From Daphnia carinata (Eukaryota > Arthropoda > Branchiopoda > Diplostraca > Daphniidae): 64,000 bases of DNA. Location of the stretch: positions 5,304,501 to 5,368,500 of the forward strand of contig NC_081331.1 of NCBI RefSeq assembly GCF_022539665.2, read 5' to 3'. Below the pieces are notes generated by a model that ran no database searches, was not told where the DNA came from, and saw only the letters and a list, made by a program, of their open reading frames with translations. How positions within the stretch are numbered: position 1 is the stretch's first letter; each line of letters begins with the position of its first letter. Positions 1 through 11,933 of the stretch are shown in pieces. The position numbers and the translations under genes were made by a program.

Positions 1-743
1 ATTCTCGTCCCTCATTCCGTAGTTAAGAGAATCTCAGTCTGCATGTCGAGTGATGCTGTTGTCAAGGCTGATCCGTCGTGTCACAGATCGCAGATTTTTC
101 GCTCTATTTAGTCACGCAATGCAATTCTCTTAGTTTTCAAAGACATTTGGCAGTTTCAGCGCGTTGCCAAAAGGATGAATTTCGTCCGCAAATGGCTTCA
201 GGTATTTAGTGTTTTGGGTGTTTTCTATAGTGTTTTGTGTTATCGTACCAGCTGTTCAGAACTCTGATGGGGGCTTGATTCAAGCAGCCCTCCAAGTGCA
301 AGCTAAGTGAAGCCCAAATGATGTTTGTTGTTCTTGTTCCATAACCCTATATTGGGCTTTAGTTGATTGCAGGAATGTCGGGAAGGAACGTGCCTGGAAG
401 CGTTCATAAGTTTGCCTATTTTTGGAGAACTCAGTTAAAAACAACGGAGATCCATGAAAAAAAAACGGGGGGGGGGGAGTAGAAGATAATAGCCACGTAG
501 TAACTATATTGCAGTCGACCATCTCTTGGCCCTTGGGGCCAAGCGACGTGATCCGACTAAACAAAAAGAAACTGCTGTTTTATTCTTTTTTTAAATGTTT
601 TTTTTTTTATCCATGGAAAGTCATTGTATTTCGTCATTTCCAGGGTTCGGGGGCTGCCGAGGAAGAGAAATGCGAAGCGGTTACCACGGACCTGGAAGCA
701 GAGGCCTGGTCTGAACGGACGGCCGTTATTACCCGATACGACC
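1..743 (+). other. 5' leader region of TACC with candidate first exon and overlapping uORF
   Basis: An ATG at 175 opens a nine-codon stretch that ends in a consensus donor (CAG|GTATTT, exon end 201). A pyrimidine-rich acceptor ending at 643 opens the exon that carries the TACC start. Splicing 201 to 644 keeps a frame open only to a TGA at 803-805, so this upstream frame (about 62 codons) overlaps the TACC ATG at 744 in another frame. I therefore read 1-201 plus 644-743 as 5' untranslated leader with a possible regulatory uORF, not as the N terminus of TACC. The region also holds A, G and T homopolymers at 457-480 and 598-609. Transcript evidence would be needed to confirm the leader exon. Confidence 0.4.
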
Positions 744-3700
744 ATGAGACGCATTGCAATTTGGCTCGTGGATTTTATTGCGGATCTAGCCGACAAAGTC
801 GTTGAAGAAAGTTGGAAACAACCTGACCAAACGAAAGAAAATTCCAATTCGCTGCATTTGAAGAAACAGAAACTTTTTTTGCCCGATTTGGTGCCCAGTG
901 TTGCCACTTCTCGGCCTCTCACCGACACAGTCTCGGAATCGGACGAATACGAAAGCGCTGACGAACAGCCGCAGCTTCAAAGTATGTAATAATACTTTTC
1001 ACTTCAACAATCGTTAAAACATATGTTTGTTGTTTGTTTTTTAAAGACACACTTTATCTGGATTCAACTGTCAATCCGTCGACGACCTTTGACGCATCCA
1101 CGCCCATTGACACACCTGGTTGGCATCTGGATTTTGATTCCTCACGCGTTGCTCCAGTGGGCGATGTCACCGTTGATGCTAGTCTAAAAGACTATTCGTT
1201 GCCATCCGTAGATACAGCACCAGAGAGTTTGTCCCAAGAACCTCCAGCGCTACGGGAAGAAACGGATGGATTGGGAGCAATTGCAAATTTCCCTGCCAGA
1301 TCATCGCAGCCATTTTCACCTTCGTCAGGTTCCGACGTTGATGTCTCAGTTGTAGATTCTGAAGCAGACACGCTTGCAGCAGTGACACCTAACAATCCGA
1401 CGAACGAAGTGGATGTTGATTTAATTAACCAGTTCGAACGTTTAGTGCTTTCAAAGCAAGTGTTATCTAAACATTCACCGGCTACACCAACATTGAACAC
1501 AACTTTTCCGTTGAACGACGAAGACGAAAACACGCCAATTGTTGCTGTGAATCAAACTGTTTCGTCTGTTAACGAGGAGAAAGATAATAGTATTCTCCCG
1601 GCGAACGTAACTCAAGACATCTTATCAACGACTCGGGACCTTTCTGCTGTCAATCCAGACGATTCTGAATTTACTTCGCTCGTCGATCAGTCCGAGCAGA
1701 GCTCATTTGCAGATCTGAAAGGTCCACAAAAGACCAAAAATTTAGTAAGCGACCAGCAAATCGTAGAGAAGCAAACTACTCAAATTACTGAAGGGGAAGA
1801 AGCCGCAAGCGACACAAGAGAAGGACACCCTGTAGTAGAAGAAGAAATAGATCCAGTGCCTGAAGAAGCGAAAGCCCCAGTTGGAGAAGAAGCAGTCGTC
1901 CAGTCCGATATAGAAGAAGCTAGCTCAGTTGCCGTAGAACCAAGTGTGGGTGTCGTGGTGGAAACCGTTCCAGTCGTCGAAGAAGAAAGCATTTGTAAGG
2001 AGGAGTCCGCCATTATCGTGCAAAAAGAACCCGTTTCACTCACTGACAAAGAACTCGTTTCAGTCGCAGAAGAGGAATCTGTTCTGGTTGTAAAAGAAAA
2101 TCCCGTTCCAGTCGTAGAAGAAGAACCTGTTCCAGTCGTGCAAGAGAAACCCGTTCCAGTCGTAGAAGAAGGACCTGTTCCAGTCGTGCAAGAGGAACCC
2201 GTTCCAGTTGCAAAAGAAGAACCTGTTCCTGTCGTGGAAGAGGTGCCCGTTACAGTCGTAGAAGAGGAGCCCTTTCCAGTCTTAGAAGAGGAGCCCGTTC
2301 CAGTCTTAGAAGAGGAGCCCGTTCCAGTCTTAGAAGAGGAGCCCGTTCCAGTCTTAGAAGAGGAGCCCGTTCCAGTCTTAGAAGAGGAGCCCGTTCCAGT
2401 CTTAGAAGAGGAGCCCGTTCCAGTCTTAGAAGAGGAGCCCGTTCCAGTCTTAGAAGAGGAGCCCGTTCCAGTCTTAGAAGAGGAGCCCGTTCCAGTCTTA
2501 GAAGAGGAGCCCGTTCCAGTCTTAGAAGAGGAGCCCGTTCCAGTCTTAGAAGAGGAGCCCGTTCCAGTCTTAGAAGAGGAGCCCGTTCCAGTCTTAGAAG
2601 AGGAGCTCGTTCCAGTCTTAGAAGAGGAGCTCGTTCCAGTCGTAGAAGAGGTGCCCATTTCAGTCGTTGAAGAAGCGCCCGCTCCTGTTTTGGAAGTGGA
2701 ACCCGCTCCAGTCATCGAAAAGGAAAGCGTTTCGGTCGTAAAGGAGGAATTGCTTTCGGCTGGTGAAGAGAAAAGCGTTCCAGCTGAAGAAGAGAAAGCT
2801 ATCCCAGAAACTGAAAAAGAAATCGTTCCAGTTATTGCCGAAGAAACGGTTTCAGTTGCATCAGTTCTGGAACAAGAGTCTGTCGCAGCAACTGAAGAAT
2901 CCATCTCATCTGCTGAAAGAGATCTTGAGCAAATTATCGGAAACAAAACCACTTTAGTCCACGAAGAGCAAAACGTCGTTGGCGAGGAACAAAGTATAAT
3001 TAAAGAAAGGGCTCCGGCCATTGGAAGCCAGCCAGCAAGTTCGATTGAGAACAGCGACGCCGTAGAACCGGTAGATGTCAATAACAGTGACACCGGTCTA
3101 GCTGAAGGCGATTCTTCCTTTTCTTCCGCGGCTGAACAAACTGTCCTGAACGCAGCTGACAAGAGCAGCTCCATCGAAGGTAGTGAAATCCCTAGCGAAG
3201 ACATTCAGCCTTCCTCAGCTGTTGAAAACTCAGAATTTACATCGTCTCAAGACCCTGACACAAGCGTAGCGAAACCAACAAGTCTACCCGAAGAGAAGCC
3301 GATTGTACCTAAAAAAGGGTACGACCTCAGTTTTTTGGACCGCTTTGACGATCTAGAGAACGCCACACCATCCATTAGTCAAGCCAAACTCCTTCCACAG
3401 CTGTCGACCCCGATTACCGACTACTCTGCTTCCCCAGGTAAATTGCCCTCTATTTTTGTTTACCTGAAACAGGTGCCCATAATCGTCATAGTTGTCGATT
3501 GACATTCAAAAGAGTTGTACAGGAAATGCTAAAGTAAGGATAACATGCTAGTGGCGTTCCGTCAATATCTTGTTACATGCTCAAGGACGGTTAATGTTGT
3601 GGCCGAGGTCAGATTCATATGTTAATGAGTTGGCACCCCAAAAAAAGAAATACCTGTCAATCTTTTGATTACTACCATTAAAATAATCACATTTTTTTTT

Positions 3701-5872
3701 GTACTGTTGAAATTTTTGCTTTCTAGTTACAGAACAGCACTTCAAAACCGTTGAGATTGACAAAGATCAAGAGGTAGAAGTGGCTCAAACTATTGACACG
3801 ACATCCAACGTGGAAAGCGAAAAAGAAAATTTTGTTCCAGTGAATTCGCAAGGTAATAAAACAAATTAATCTGCTATCTTATGGATATTAATCGATTATT
3901 TTAGAATCCCAGCCAACGGAAGTGAGTACTCATAAAGAACCTGTCTTGGAAGATAAAGCAGCTGACGTTTCAGTACATACAAACCCAGAGCAAGAACGCG
4001 TTGAAGAAGAACCTCTGATTGTACCCAAAAAAGGTTACGATTTGAGCTTCTTGGACAACCTGGAAGACTTGGAAAACGCGGCGCCTCCCATCGTTGGCAA
4101 AGGTAAAAATTAACGGTACCGCTTTTGGTATTACAAAAACGTTCATTTACAAATTTCATGTCTAGGATCTCAAAAACCCAAAATGAAGGAAAATGTGTCA
4201 GCCAAAGACAATATAGCTGAACCAGCAGAAGAGCAGCCATCGCCAGACAGCAAACCAGAAAAACCTGCTGGTTCAAGCCCAACCAAAAAGGCGCCAGTTG
4301 TTCGAAAACCCATCCGTCCTAGAATCGCGCGACCTGCAGCTACTGCCACCAAAGCAGATGCGTTTGAAGTGGAATTTGCTTTCGATCCCAATGAGGATCC
4401 GTTCAAACCCAAAAAGAAATTAGGAGCTTCCCCCACCAGAGATGGTAGTCCTCAAAAGCAACCCGAAGCCAATATCTGCAATACCCACCAAGTTGTAAGA
4501 AATGTTGCTCAGTTGTGTAATTTTACGGTCCATCTCTTGAACTTAAGATTTACTTTCCAGGATAATTCTGAAGACAATAACACTGTGATCGAAAGCATTC
4601 CTCAATCGGCCTCACCGAACCCAGAAACGGTCAGTGAGCGGCTGTCAAGCGAAGGCACTGAACAAGAAGAATTCCGACCTGCCCAGGAAGTCTTTCATGA
4701 TCCATCCGAGCTGGATTTCCTTATGCAGCACGGTGGTTCCTCGCATGATATTGCTTTGGCCAGGCAATCGCTATTTGTCAAGTTTGATCCACTTGTCACA
4801 GGAAGACCTAGCATGTTTCCATCTCGCCCCTCTGATGGTGGTAAAATATTTCGGGATATTTTTATAATTGAATGCCTTTTTATTTTCAACGTGTGGTCTT
4901 TGTAGGTGGTGATGAGACGATTCTAGCGGAAGAATCTACCGGTCGTAAATCTGCGGGAGAAAGTTTATTCTTGTTCAGCCCACCACACGCTTCAAGCGCA
5001 CCCAAAGTAGAAAAAGCGGATTCGGTTGAAAAAGCCCGTCCACAGGAGTGCTTAATGTCCAGTCGAAATGTGACAGGCGATGTTTTGAGTCTTAACGAAC
5101 ACAAGGAAGCATTGAAACTGCAGGAATTGTTGTTTCAAGACAAGTTGCTTCAAAAGGAACGTGAAATTCTAATGAAAGAAAATGAAATTCACGATTTCAA
5201 ATCAAAATTTGAGGCTACCATTGAAGCTCAAGCACAGATGAGGTATTTCTGTTAAAAGCTTTTGCTATTTTGAAATCCATTTATTCATGTCTTCCTTTAC
5301 AGACAAATTGTCGGTGAATATGAGAAGACCATATCTCAGTTAATTGCCGAAAAGGAGAGGGAAAAGGCGAACATGGAGACCACCCTGCAAAATACTATAA
5401 AGGAAAGAGATCAAGCGATCGAAGATTTGAAAGAAGTGGAGCGTGCTTTTAGTGAGTTTCATCGAATGTACGAAAGGAATCGTACCGCAGCTGAGAATTT
5501 GCATAAGAATGAAGAAGCTTTAAAGAAAGCTTTAGCAGCCTACCAGGAGAGGTTGCAACAAGAGCAACACAAATATGAAACGCTAAAGCTGCATGCCGCT
5601 CAGAAACTGGAAGGGTATGTATCTTGTTTTCCTCTTCACTACGAGTGGCCATGGTACCCATTATGGTTTTGTTATTCAGGGCTCAACAAGAGATGGAGAA
5701 CTTGAAGCGCAATCTTGAAGGCGAGAGTTCTCGGGTGAAGGCTCAGCTTAAGAAAACTGAGATGAGATTGGCGTCGGTCGAGCAAAGTCTTGAGCAAAAA
5801 TCGAAGGAGAACGAGGAGCTCACCACTTTGTGCGACGAGCTCATTAATAAGTTAGGATCCAGTGCTAAGTAA
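744..5872 (+). CDS. tacc: Transforming acidic coiled-coil protein (TACC)
   Basis: TACC proteins bind microtubule plus ends and centrosomes with XMAP215/chTOG, and are recruited by Aurora A. Exons: 744-981, 1047-3437, 3727-3852, 3905-4102, 4166-4494, 4561-4840, 4906-5242, 5303-5614, 5680-5872; phases close to 1467 residues. The start is the first in-frame ATG of the second exon (MRRIAIWLVDFI). Residues about 80-830 are acidic and low in complexity, with a VPVLEEEP repeat array. Two SPAZ-like motifs, KKGYDLSFLDRFDDLENATP (near residue 832) and KKGYDLSFLDNLEDLENAAP (near 955), and a later DPNEDPFKPKKK stretch are typical of TACCs. Residues about 1250-1467 are heptad-rich, the C-terminal TACC coiled-coil domain, ending NKLGSSAK. 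The long acidic middle makes it large for the family. The assignment is firm; the exact N terminus is less so. Confidence 0.9.
2294..2605 (+). repeat. Coding minisatellite: 13 exact 24-bp units in TACC
   Basis: Thirteen consecutive 24-nt units each encode PVPVLEEE, from 2294 to 2605. They appear identical in the sequence. They are flanked on both sides by diverged relatives (PFPVLEEE before; LVPVLEEE and LVPVVEEV after; PVPVVEEE-like units back to about 2050). Unit length is a multiple of three, so copy changes keep the frame. The uniform core inside a diverged shoulder indicates recent expansion or homogenisation. Confidence 0.95.
4495..4560 (+). other. 66-nt in-frame intron or retained coding segment in TACC
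   Basis: A consensus donor (GTAAGA at 4495) and a good acceptor (TTACTTTCCAG ending 4560) bound 66 nt, a multiple of three, with no stop in frame. Spliced, TACC has 1467 residues; retained, it gains 22 (1489). The length fits the other short introns here. Only cDNA can tell constitutive splicing from exitron-like alternative use. Confidence 0.6.
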
Positions 5873-7260
5873 AGAAGTCCCACCCTCCACCGTTATCCTC
5901 TTCAAAATGATTAATATTTCATTGCTACCTAAAATCGATATTTCATCTTTTATAAGTTTTTTTTTTCTTTTAGTTGTTAGTTTTTAAAACTTTTGCTTTA
6001 AGCTCTTATTTGTGCCTTGCCTATTCATCACCTGTCGCGATAATAATTTCTACAGCTCTCGGAGAGTCTGTCATTCTTGTAAAATAAGTACTTCAGGAAT
6101 TACATGTTTCACAAACGCGTTGATTGGCTAGGAAACATCCACGTGCAAAGAAAATTGTTCTTTTATTTTCATCATCAAAGACTCAATCTTGTTCCAGGTA
6201 CCATATTCGCTGTGAGCTATAAAAAAATTTCTTTTTTTCTAATCTGCGTTTTAGCCGGACACAAATCGAGTTTGTAACCATTCACAAACAAGGCTTCATC
6301 TTGGGGTTATTTTATTTTTTTGTAATGCATCAACGGCGGCTAGACAGTTGATTACTATGACGCAAGAAATCATATCAAAGTTGGACAGAAGGAAAACAAG
6401 TTGTGACCTAGTCGGGTTTCACTTGATGACTTTGAGATTTTAGGGTCCTCTGTATTATATCTGTCCTTCAGATCATATAACTCGCTCATTTCTTTCAATT
6501 GAATTCGGGGACGTCAGAGTGCAACTAAATGGAATTGTGACGTTATGAGGAAAAGCGCGTCGAACTGTTTCAGTAAACAGACCGTGTGGCGGGAATCCAA
6601 CCTTCTGGATTGGCTCTTGTGTTGTTGGTGCAACCACGTGATAACGCCAATAAATGTAGAAATAATCTGTTGGAACCGGATGGAACCGATAAAACACCAA
6701 TATTGACTAGGTTTGCTATGCAAAGACAAGCTTCCTTTTCAAAATTGCACGGAAGAGCACTTGTAAGTGGTTAGATGACACTATTGAAACAAGATTATCG
6801 ATTGTTTTACACGTTCTCTTCCTATATGGCCATTCGCTCAAGGAGAACTTAATTCTTCCGATTATTATTTGAACACAAACTGCATTTTCTGTTAGGAATC
6901 AATTCCTTCCATATGATTGAAATTGTAGTACGTTAAGTTATTGTTATAAGTAAAGAAGTTTCTGATTTCTCTATCCGTATTGGCTTCCGTCAAGATAAGA
7001 AACTCGTTCTCGGGAGTCCAAGTCCAAGAGAAACTTCGATCGAAGTTGGGCGGTGAGAGCCTGGGTGGTGGGGGAGGAGGCATGTACAGACGACGGTGAG
7101 TGAACGAAACATTGAGAGAATTTAGGATGTTTTAGCTTAAAATTAACTGCATTATTTGTATGTTAACGATTCGAATAAACTTTCCTCTGTTCTCGTTACA
7201 AAGGCATTTAATCACGAATTTATTAAAGGAAAAATTTATTATTTTCTAAATGAAGACAGT
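5873..7260. other. Intergenic region between TACC and REPTOR
   Basis: It contains the TACC 3' untranslated region followed by AT-rich sequence. I see no convincing coding region. A CACGTG E-box (6635-6640) lies just downstream of an ATTGG box (6608-6612), and a strong donor-like GACG|GTGAGT at 7096 follows a purine-rich stretch. These may belong to an alternative REPTOR promoter and leader exon. Confidence 0.4.
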
Positions 7261-7269
7261 GAAACGTCG

Positions 7270-7345
7270 GCTGCTATTGGCTTATTACCTACCGAGTCAT
7301 AACGTGGCTCAGGATTGGTGGATAGTGCCACGTGACGTCACAGCC
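7270..7345 (+). promoter_or_regulatory. Candidate REPTOR promoter: CCAAT boxes with fused E-box and CRE
   Basis: Two inverted CCAAT boxes (ATTGG near 7276 and 7314) precede CACGTGACGTCAC at 7329-7341. This fuses an E-box/CLEAR-like CACGTGAC with a palindromic CRE, TGACGTCA (7333-7340). A leader exon probably follows, ending at the donor CCAG|GTAAAA (exon end 7577). It would splice to the acceptor TTTTCATAG (exon start 8799), 17 nt before the REPTOR ATG. Motif and splice sites are seen; promoter function is inferred. Confidence 0.5.
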
Positions 7346-8815
7346 TTGCGGGAGTGTGGAGAAGGCCTCGATCAAAACAGAAAGACCAAAAGATTGCTCA
7401 GTGGAGGAAGGTTGTGTGGGCAAAAGCGGAGCCATGTGTTGCACTGGTTCGACCAAAACAAGACTCTAAACAGTCCAACAAACATTCGCAACGTCAACGT
7501 AACCTAGTGAATTTCGGAAACGTGATTTAGCCCGCATAAGTGTTGTTGGATTTCGACACGACGACTTGATCAGCCAGGTAAAAATTGAGAGAAAACTTGT
7601 GAAAATATTGTGGCATGAGGAGAAGGAGGGAGGGGTAGGGAGGCCAATGTTTGGGAGGCGAAAGGGGGACCTTATCGGGAGTAGCCATGCTCACGCGGGT
7701 TTGAGGCAGCAGTAAAGTGTAGTGCCCAAGGCCAACTGGTTCGAACCAGTTTAATTGAATAAAAAACATTTGCTTTTTGGCGGGAAAAACGATTTAAACA
7801 TAACATTACGTAACAGTTGTGTTTGCGTTTCTCCTTGTTGAGAAGAAGCCATTGTAGTTACACAGTTGTTATCGTTTTCTATTCCTCGGAACTTGTCATG
7901 GGAAAAAAAGGTTTGTTTGGGGGCCGAAATGGCACACAGTCTCGCGGCCATTTTGATTTGTTTTTGTTGCCTTTTCATTCCTCTTCGCGCACACGGAGTA
8001 GGAGGAGGGGACTAGTAAACAACTTGGTTGCACGACCTTGAGCGAGGGCTTTGGCCTGCTCAAGGCCCCAAGGACTTTCTATTTTGAAAATTAATTTTTC
8101 CACATTGCCATTTCCATGTGTATATTTGGTTCTCTTTCACGACATCCCATTGATTGTTCAATAAAGAGCTCCACCTTGCCAACCTTGACTATGGCGGGAT
8201 TCACGGACCGCCTCAGGCATTCGAAATCAACAATGAAACGTGGGATATAAATTGCAAAACAAGGAATTTGAATTATTTTGGCTGAAGAAGAGGATTAGAG
8301 AGAAAATGTTTCCTATTCGAGTGTCGAATCACACCTACCACGCCCACGAACGATCCTGATTTTGTACTTGATTATACAAAAGAGACCCAAATTTGGCGAA
8401 AAGAAAGTTACAATTAAGCTTAGTGGTTCAGATTTAATCAGTCTAGACCATAACAGATTACTAGCTTGCCACGGTACACGGAGTGCGAAAGAAATGTTGC
8501 CGGAATGGAACGCCCTTGTATCGTGAGAGTACCTAAAGCTGTCAAGGTTCCAATGCGTTTACGCAACAACAGCAACAACAACGTGCGCGCGCATTTCACG
8601 TCCCATGCCCTTCCGTAATTGAGGAATTTCCCAAGGGTTGCACCATCGATCTTATCGATTGTCTTAAAAACAAACAGGAAGTTTGACGTTTTTATTGCTT
8701 ATCGGGCCCCATACTTGATTAATCGCGCAATCGGATTTTTTGCCAATCGTCCCCTAAAGTGACCGTTTCCATGTTTTACAAGACATTTATTTTCATAGAG
8801 GGAAAAGGCCGAAAA
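7346..8815 (+). other. Putative 5' leader exon and first intron of REPTOR
   Basis: About 7370-7577 is a candidate non-coding first exon ending at a consensus donor. 7578-8798 would be the first intron, ending TTTTCATAG. No open reading frame here resembles a known protein. A TAAACA/GC-poor filler and a CAACAACAACA tract (about 8565-8581) are visible. Exon boundaries rest on splice consensus only. Confidence 0.4.
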
Positions 8816-11800
8816 ATGACTACTGCCCCGAAAGGGGGACTGGGCAATGGACAGTCGAGTATGGCTGGAGGCGGCATATTCGACCCTTCCGTTCTCTTCG
8901 ATTTGGATGACATTCTTATGGCCGGAGATTGTAGCAATGACACGCAGAGCTCGTTGGTTCATACACCGATTAAAGAAGAACCAGAATACGACCACGATGA
9001 CCACAGGTAATTTCACGTGACTTAAAAAAAGAGAAATGCTAAAAAATAATGTGGAAATGGATTTTTAATGTAGATATGTCCACTCTCCGATCGGTTTGCC
9101 TATACCAAATCGGAATGGAGGCATCGGGATGCTGGGCTACACATCCATCAAGCAAGAAGTGGGAAATAGCAGCAGTCCCGCGGGAGGTATGTGGGGAGCT
9201 CCATCTCAAATGCAACGGACTGTGAACAATATTCCGTTTCCCGTTACGCCCTTCAACACACCATCCCAGGGCCCGTCGGTTTTTATGGGCCCTGATTTAA
9301 GAAACTTTTTTCTCTCTGGCACCGACAGTCATCACCACCATCTCAATTCCGTTAGTAACCCGACACTCTCCGTGTCAATCAAAGAAGAGCTGACGGATCT
9401 AGAAACAGACTTGGAGACGATGAAAGTATGTATCCTTTTCTTTTATTGATTGATACGTTGTTTTTTCTTCTACTATAAATACTGATCTAGGCTATTTCCA
9501 TGTTCCCAATGGAGGAGGATGACATCTTCCAAGTGGACAAAGCTGATCTAATCCAAGGTCCGACTCTGGCTGAATTGAACGCCAATGACGAGTCCTTGTT
9601 GACCGATTTTAATTTCGACGACTTTGTCATGCCTACGCAGATAACAGGAAAATACATCAAACCATTTAATGGATCAGATGTAACATAAAAAAAAACAATT
9701 GTCTATAAAATGTCATGCCATACTTAAATTATTTATGCCCTTCATAGAATGTGAATGCTGATCGATTCCGAATGGCGGAACTGAATGCGGCTTTCTCTGC
9801 TTCGCCGAGCCTGTCCCATTTTGAATTAAACAGAGTATAATATTGGCCATAATTCTCTCTACAAGAAAAACAATATCAGTAATCTTTTTTTCTTTTCCTT
9901 AATAGACAAGAAATGTTATGGCAGGCATGGCAAGCGAAGACGATTACTCTCAGCTGGGGGCATCTCAAATGGGTTTCGACTTAGAGCAGCTACCATCGGT
10001 AGACATGCCATTTCCCAGTTCAGGAACACCTTTCTCGTTGACTGGCATAGAGAACAATGCTGGTATGAGTTCCACAACCGTCACCAGCCCACTTTCGGCT
10101 AGCCTTCCGGCCAATTTCGGTCACGTCACTTTGTCCAAACTAACCCGACGTACCGAGGAGGGTGGCAGAGTCAAACCGCCTCCTCCCTACCCGACCTCTC
10201 CTCCTCAGAAGAACACTAACAATAGTGCCCTCCAAGAACTATTGTCTGTTCGTTCACCTGGTCGGCTACCTTCTCCTAATGCTGCAGGTTCGATAACCAA
10301 GCAATGGTTGGCAAACAATATAATATTAACAGCAAGTAATCTAGGAGGAAGCCATTCTCCATCGCCGACTGCCCAGCGTCCAACATATTCAGGAGGAGCT
10401 CGTCAAAGGACTTCAAATAGTGGATCTTCTTCTTCTGGAGGTGGCGGAGGTCAAAGCATCCCCAGATCGCCCAACTTGGCTGCAACCAATCCATTACTCC
10501 TGGCCCGACTCTCCAGTTCTGCCCCTGGTCCGTCCATTCTTGGTGGCAACGCACCGCCGGGAGAGTCGAGCACCTGGCAGCGACGAGAGCCCCGCAACCG
10601 GCTTTTCTCTACCAGCTCTTTGGTTGAGGAAGTCCATGGTTCCGCATCTTCCATTTCGACCGGTATGTGCAATTAGAGACAAGTGTTGCACAGCGTCTTT
10701 GGATTTCGTCCGCCGCTCACTTGTCCAGTATTTGATTGAAATTAATGTGATGCTATTTTTATCAAAACAAAGTTGGCATACTGAGTCCTGGTTCCTTTGA
10801 TTTTTCTCACGATGAAGGATTCGATTCGGAAGACGATTCGGATCATTACGAAGACTTTGACGACTCGGATTCAGGTATGCCTGTAATTTTGGCCCCACCA
10901 GCTGCAATTCCGTACCACAACAGTCTCCCTCTTTCACGCACACATACAACATCAGATTCAGGCGGCAGTGACGAAGAAAGTCGAGGTGAAGCCCGGGCCG
11001 GATCTTCATCGGGAAAAAAGGAGCGCTTCTTCTGGCAGTACAACGTTCAAGCCAAAGGACCCAAAGGACATAAAATCAGCCTGGCTCCGGAAACGGTCGA
11101 CCCGCATGTTCTAAACAAAGTTCAAGATCCCGTCTTCAGTCCATATTGTTCAGTCGATGGTATCAAGCATAGGTAAGAAAAATCTGTAATATCTAAAGAG
11201 ACATTTTCATTTTAATGCATAGAATTGTCCACAGTGGGAAAGCCAGACGGGGAGATGGCAACGATTTGACGCCCAATCCACGAAAACTTCACAGCATTGG
11301 CCGCGAACTGGACAAACTCAATCGGCTCATCAATGACATGACGCCCGTCAGTGAGCTTCCCATGGCTGTCCGGCCCAAGTCAAGAAAGGAAAAGAATAAA
11401 CTTGCTTCCAGGTATGCCTACTTACCTAAGGGATGTTATAAATGCTTAAAAACACTAACGAGAATAAAATACATTTCATTTCAGGGCCTGCCGTTTGAAG
11501 AAGAAGGCACAGCATGAGGCCAATAAAGTTAAACTATACGGACTGGAACAAGAACACCGTAATACTCAATTTATCCTTCAGCTTTTGTTTCTATAAATGC
11601 TAAGTAAAAAACGTTCATCCGCTTCAGGGAAGTTGATGGCAGCTATATCCCAAACTAAATTGATGATTGCTGCTAAATATGATGTCATGGCCGTGGCACA
11701 AAACCCGTCTTCTACCCCACAACAGGGTCAGGATGCTTCCGCGCGGTTGGAACGCATCGCCAAAAGTCTTACAAGTAACTGTGCAACGTTAACTGTTTTA

Positions 11801-11933
11801 AAACATCGATAATAACTATTGCTGTTTTGTTAACGCAGAAGTAAAAATTGCTGGCCATTCAACCGACTTTGTGAATCGTGTTTTGGAAAGAGTCAAAGCC
11901 GGTGAGCCGTCCGGAGGACTGGACGAGATCTAA
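8816..11933 (+). CDS. REPTOR: REPTOR / CREBRF-type bZIP transcription factor
   Basis: Orthologue of Drosophila REPTOR and vertebrate CREBRF, the bZIP factor active when TORC1 is low in flies and linked to CREB3/Luman in mammals. Exons: 8816-9006, 9074-9425, 9491-9679, 9748-9834, 9906-10662, 10773-10874, 10956-11172, 11223-11411, 11485-11558, 11628-11774, 11839-11933; phases close to 799 residues. Diagnostic parts are LxxLN-like PTLAELN, an acidic stretch ([12 protein letters not shown]), [35 protein letters not shown], and the basic region [20 protein letters not shown] (about residues 685-705). The C terminus [20 protein letters not shown] matches the family's end. The ATG at 8816 was chosen because an acceptor lies just upstream. 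Its middle is rich in S, G and P. Nuclear location is inferred from the family. Confidence 0.93.

Noticed and set aside
624-743. N-terminal extension of TACC from the longer open frame
   Set aside because: The extension runs through the intron's pyrimidine tract and acceptor; the first ATG after the acceptor in frame is 744.
1780-3204. 474-codon open frame on the minus strand, Ser/Thr/Gly-rich
   Set aside because: It is the antisense shadow of the TACC acidic repeat; the 24-bp unit lacks stops in this frame. No splice or family support.
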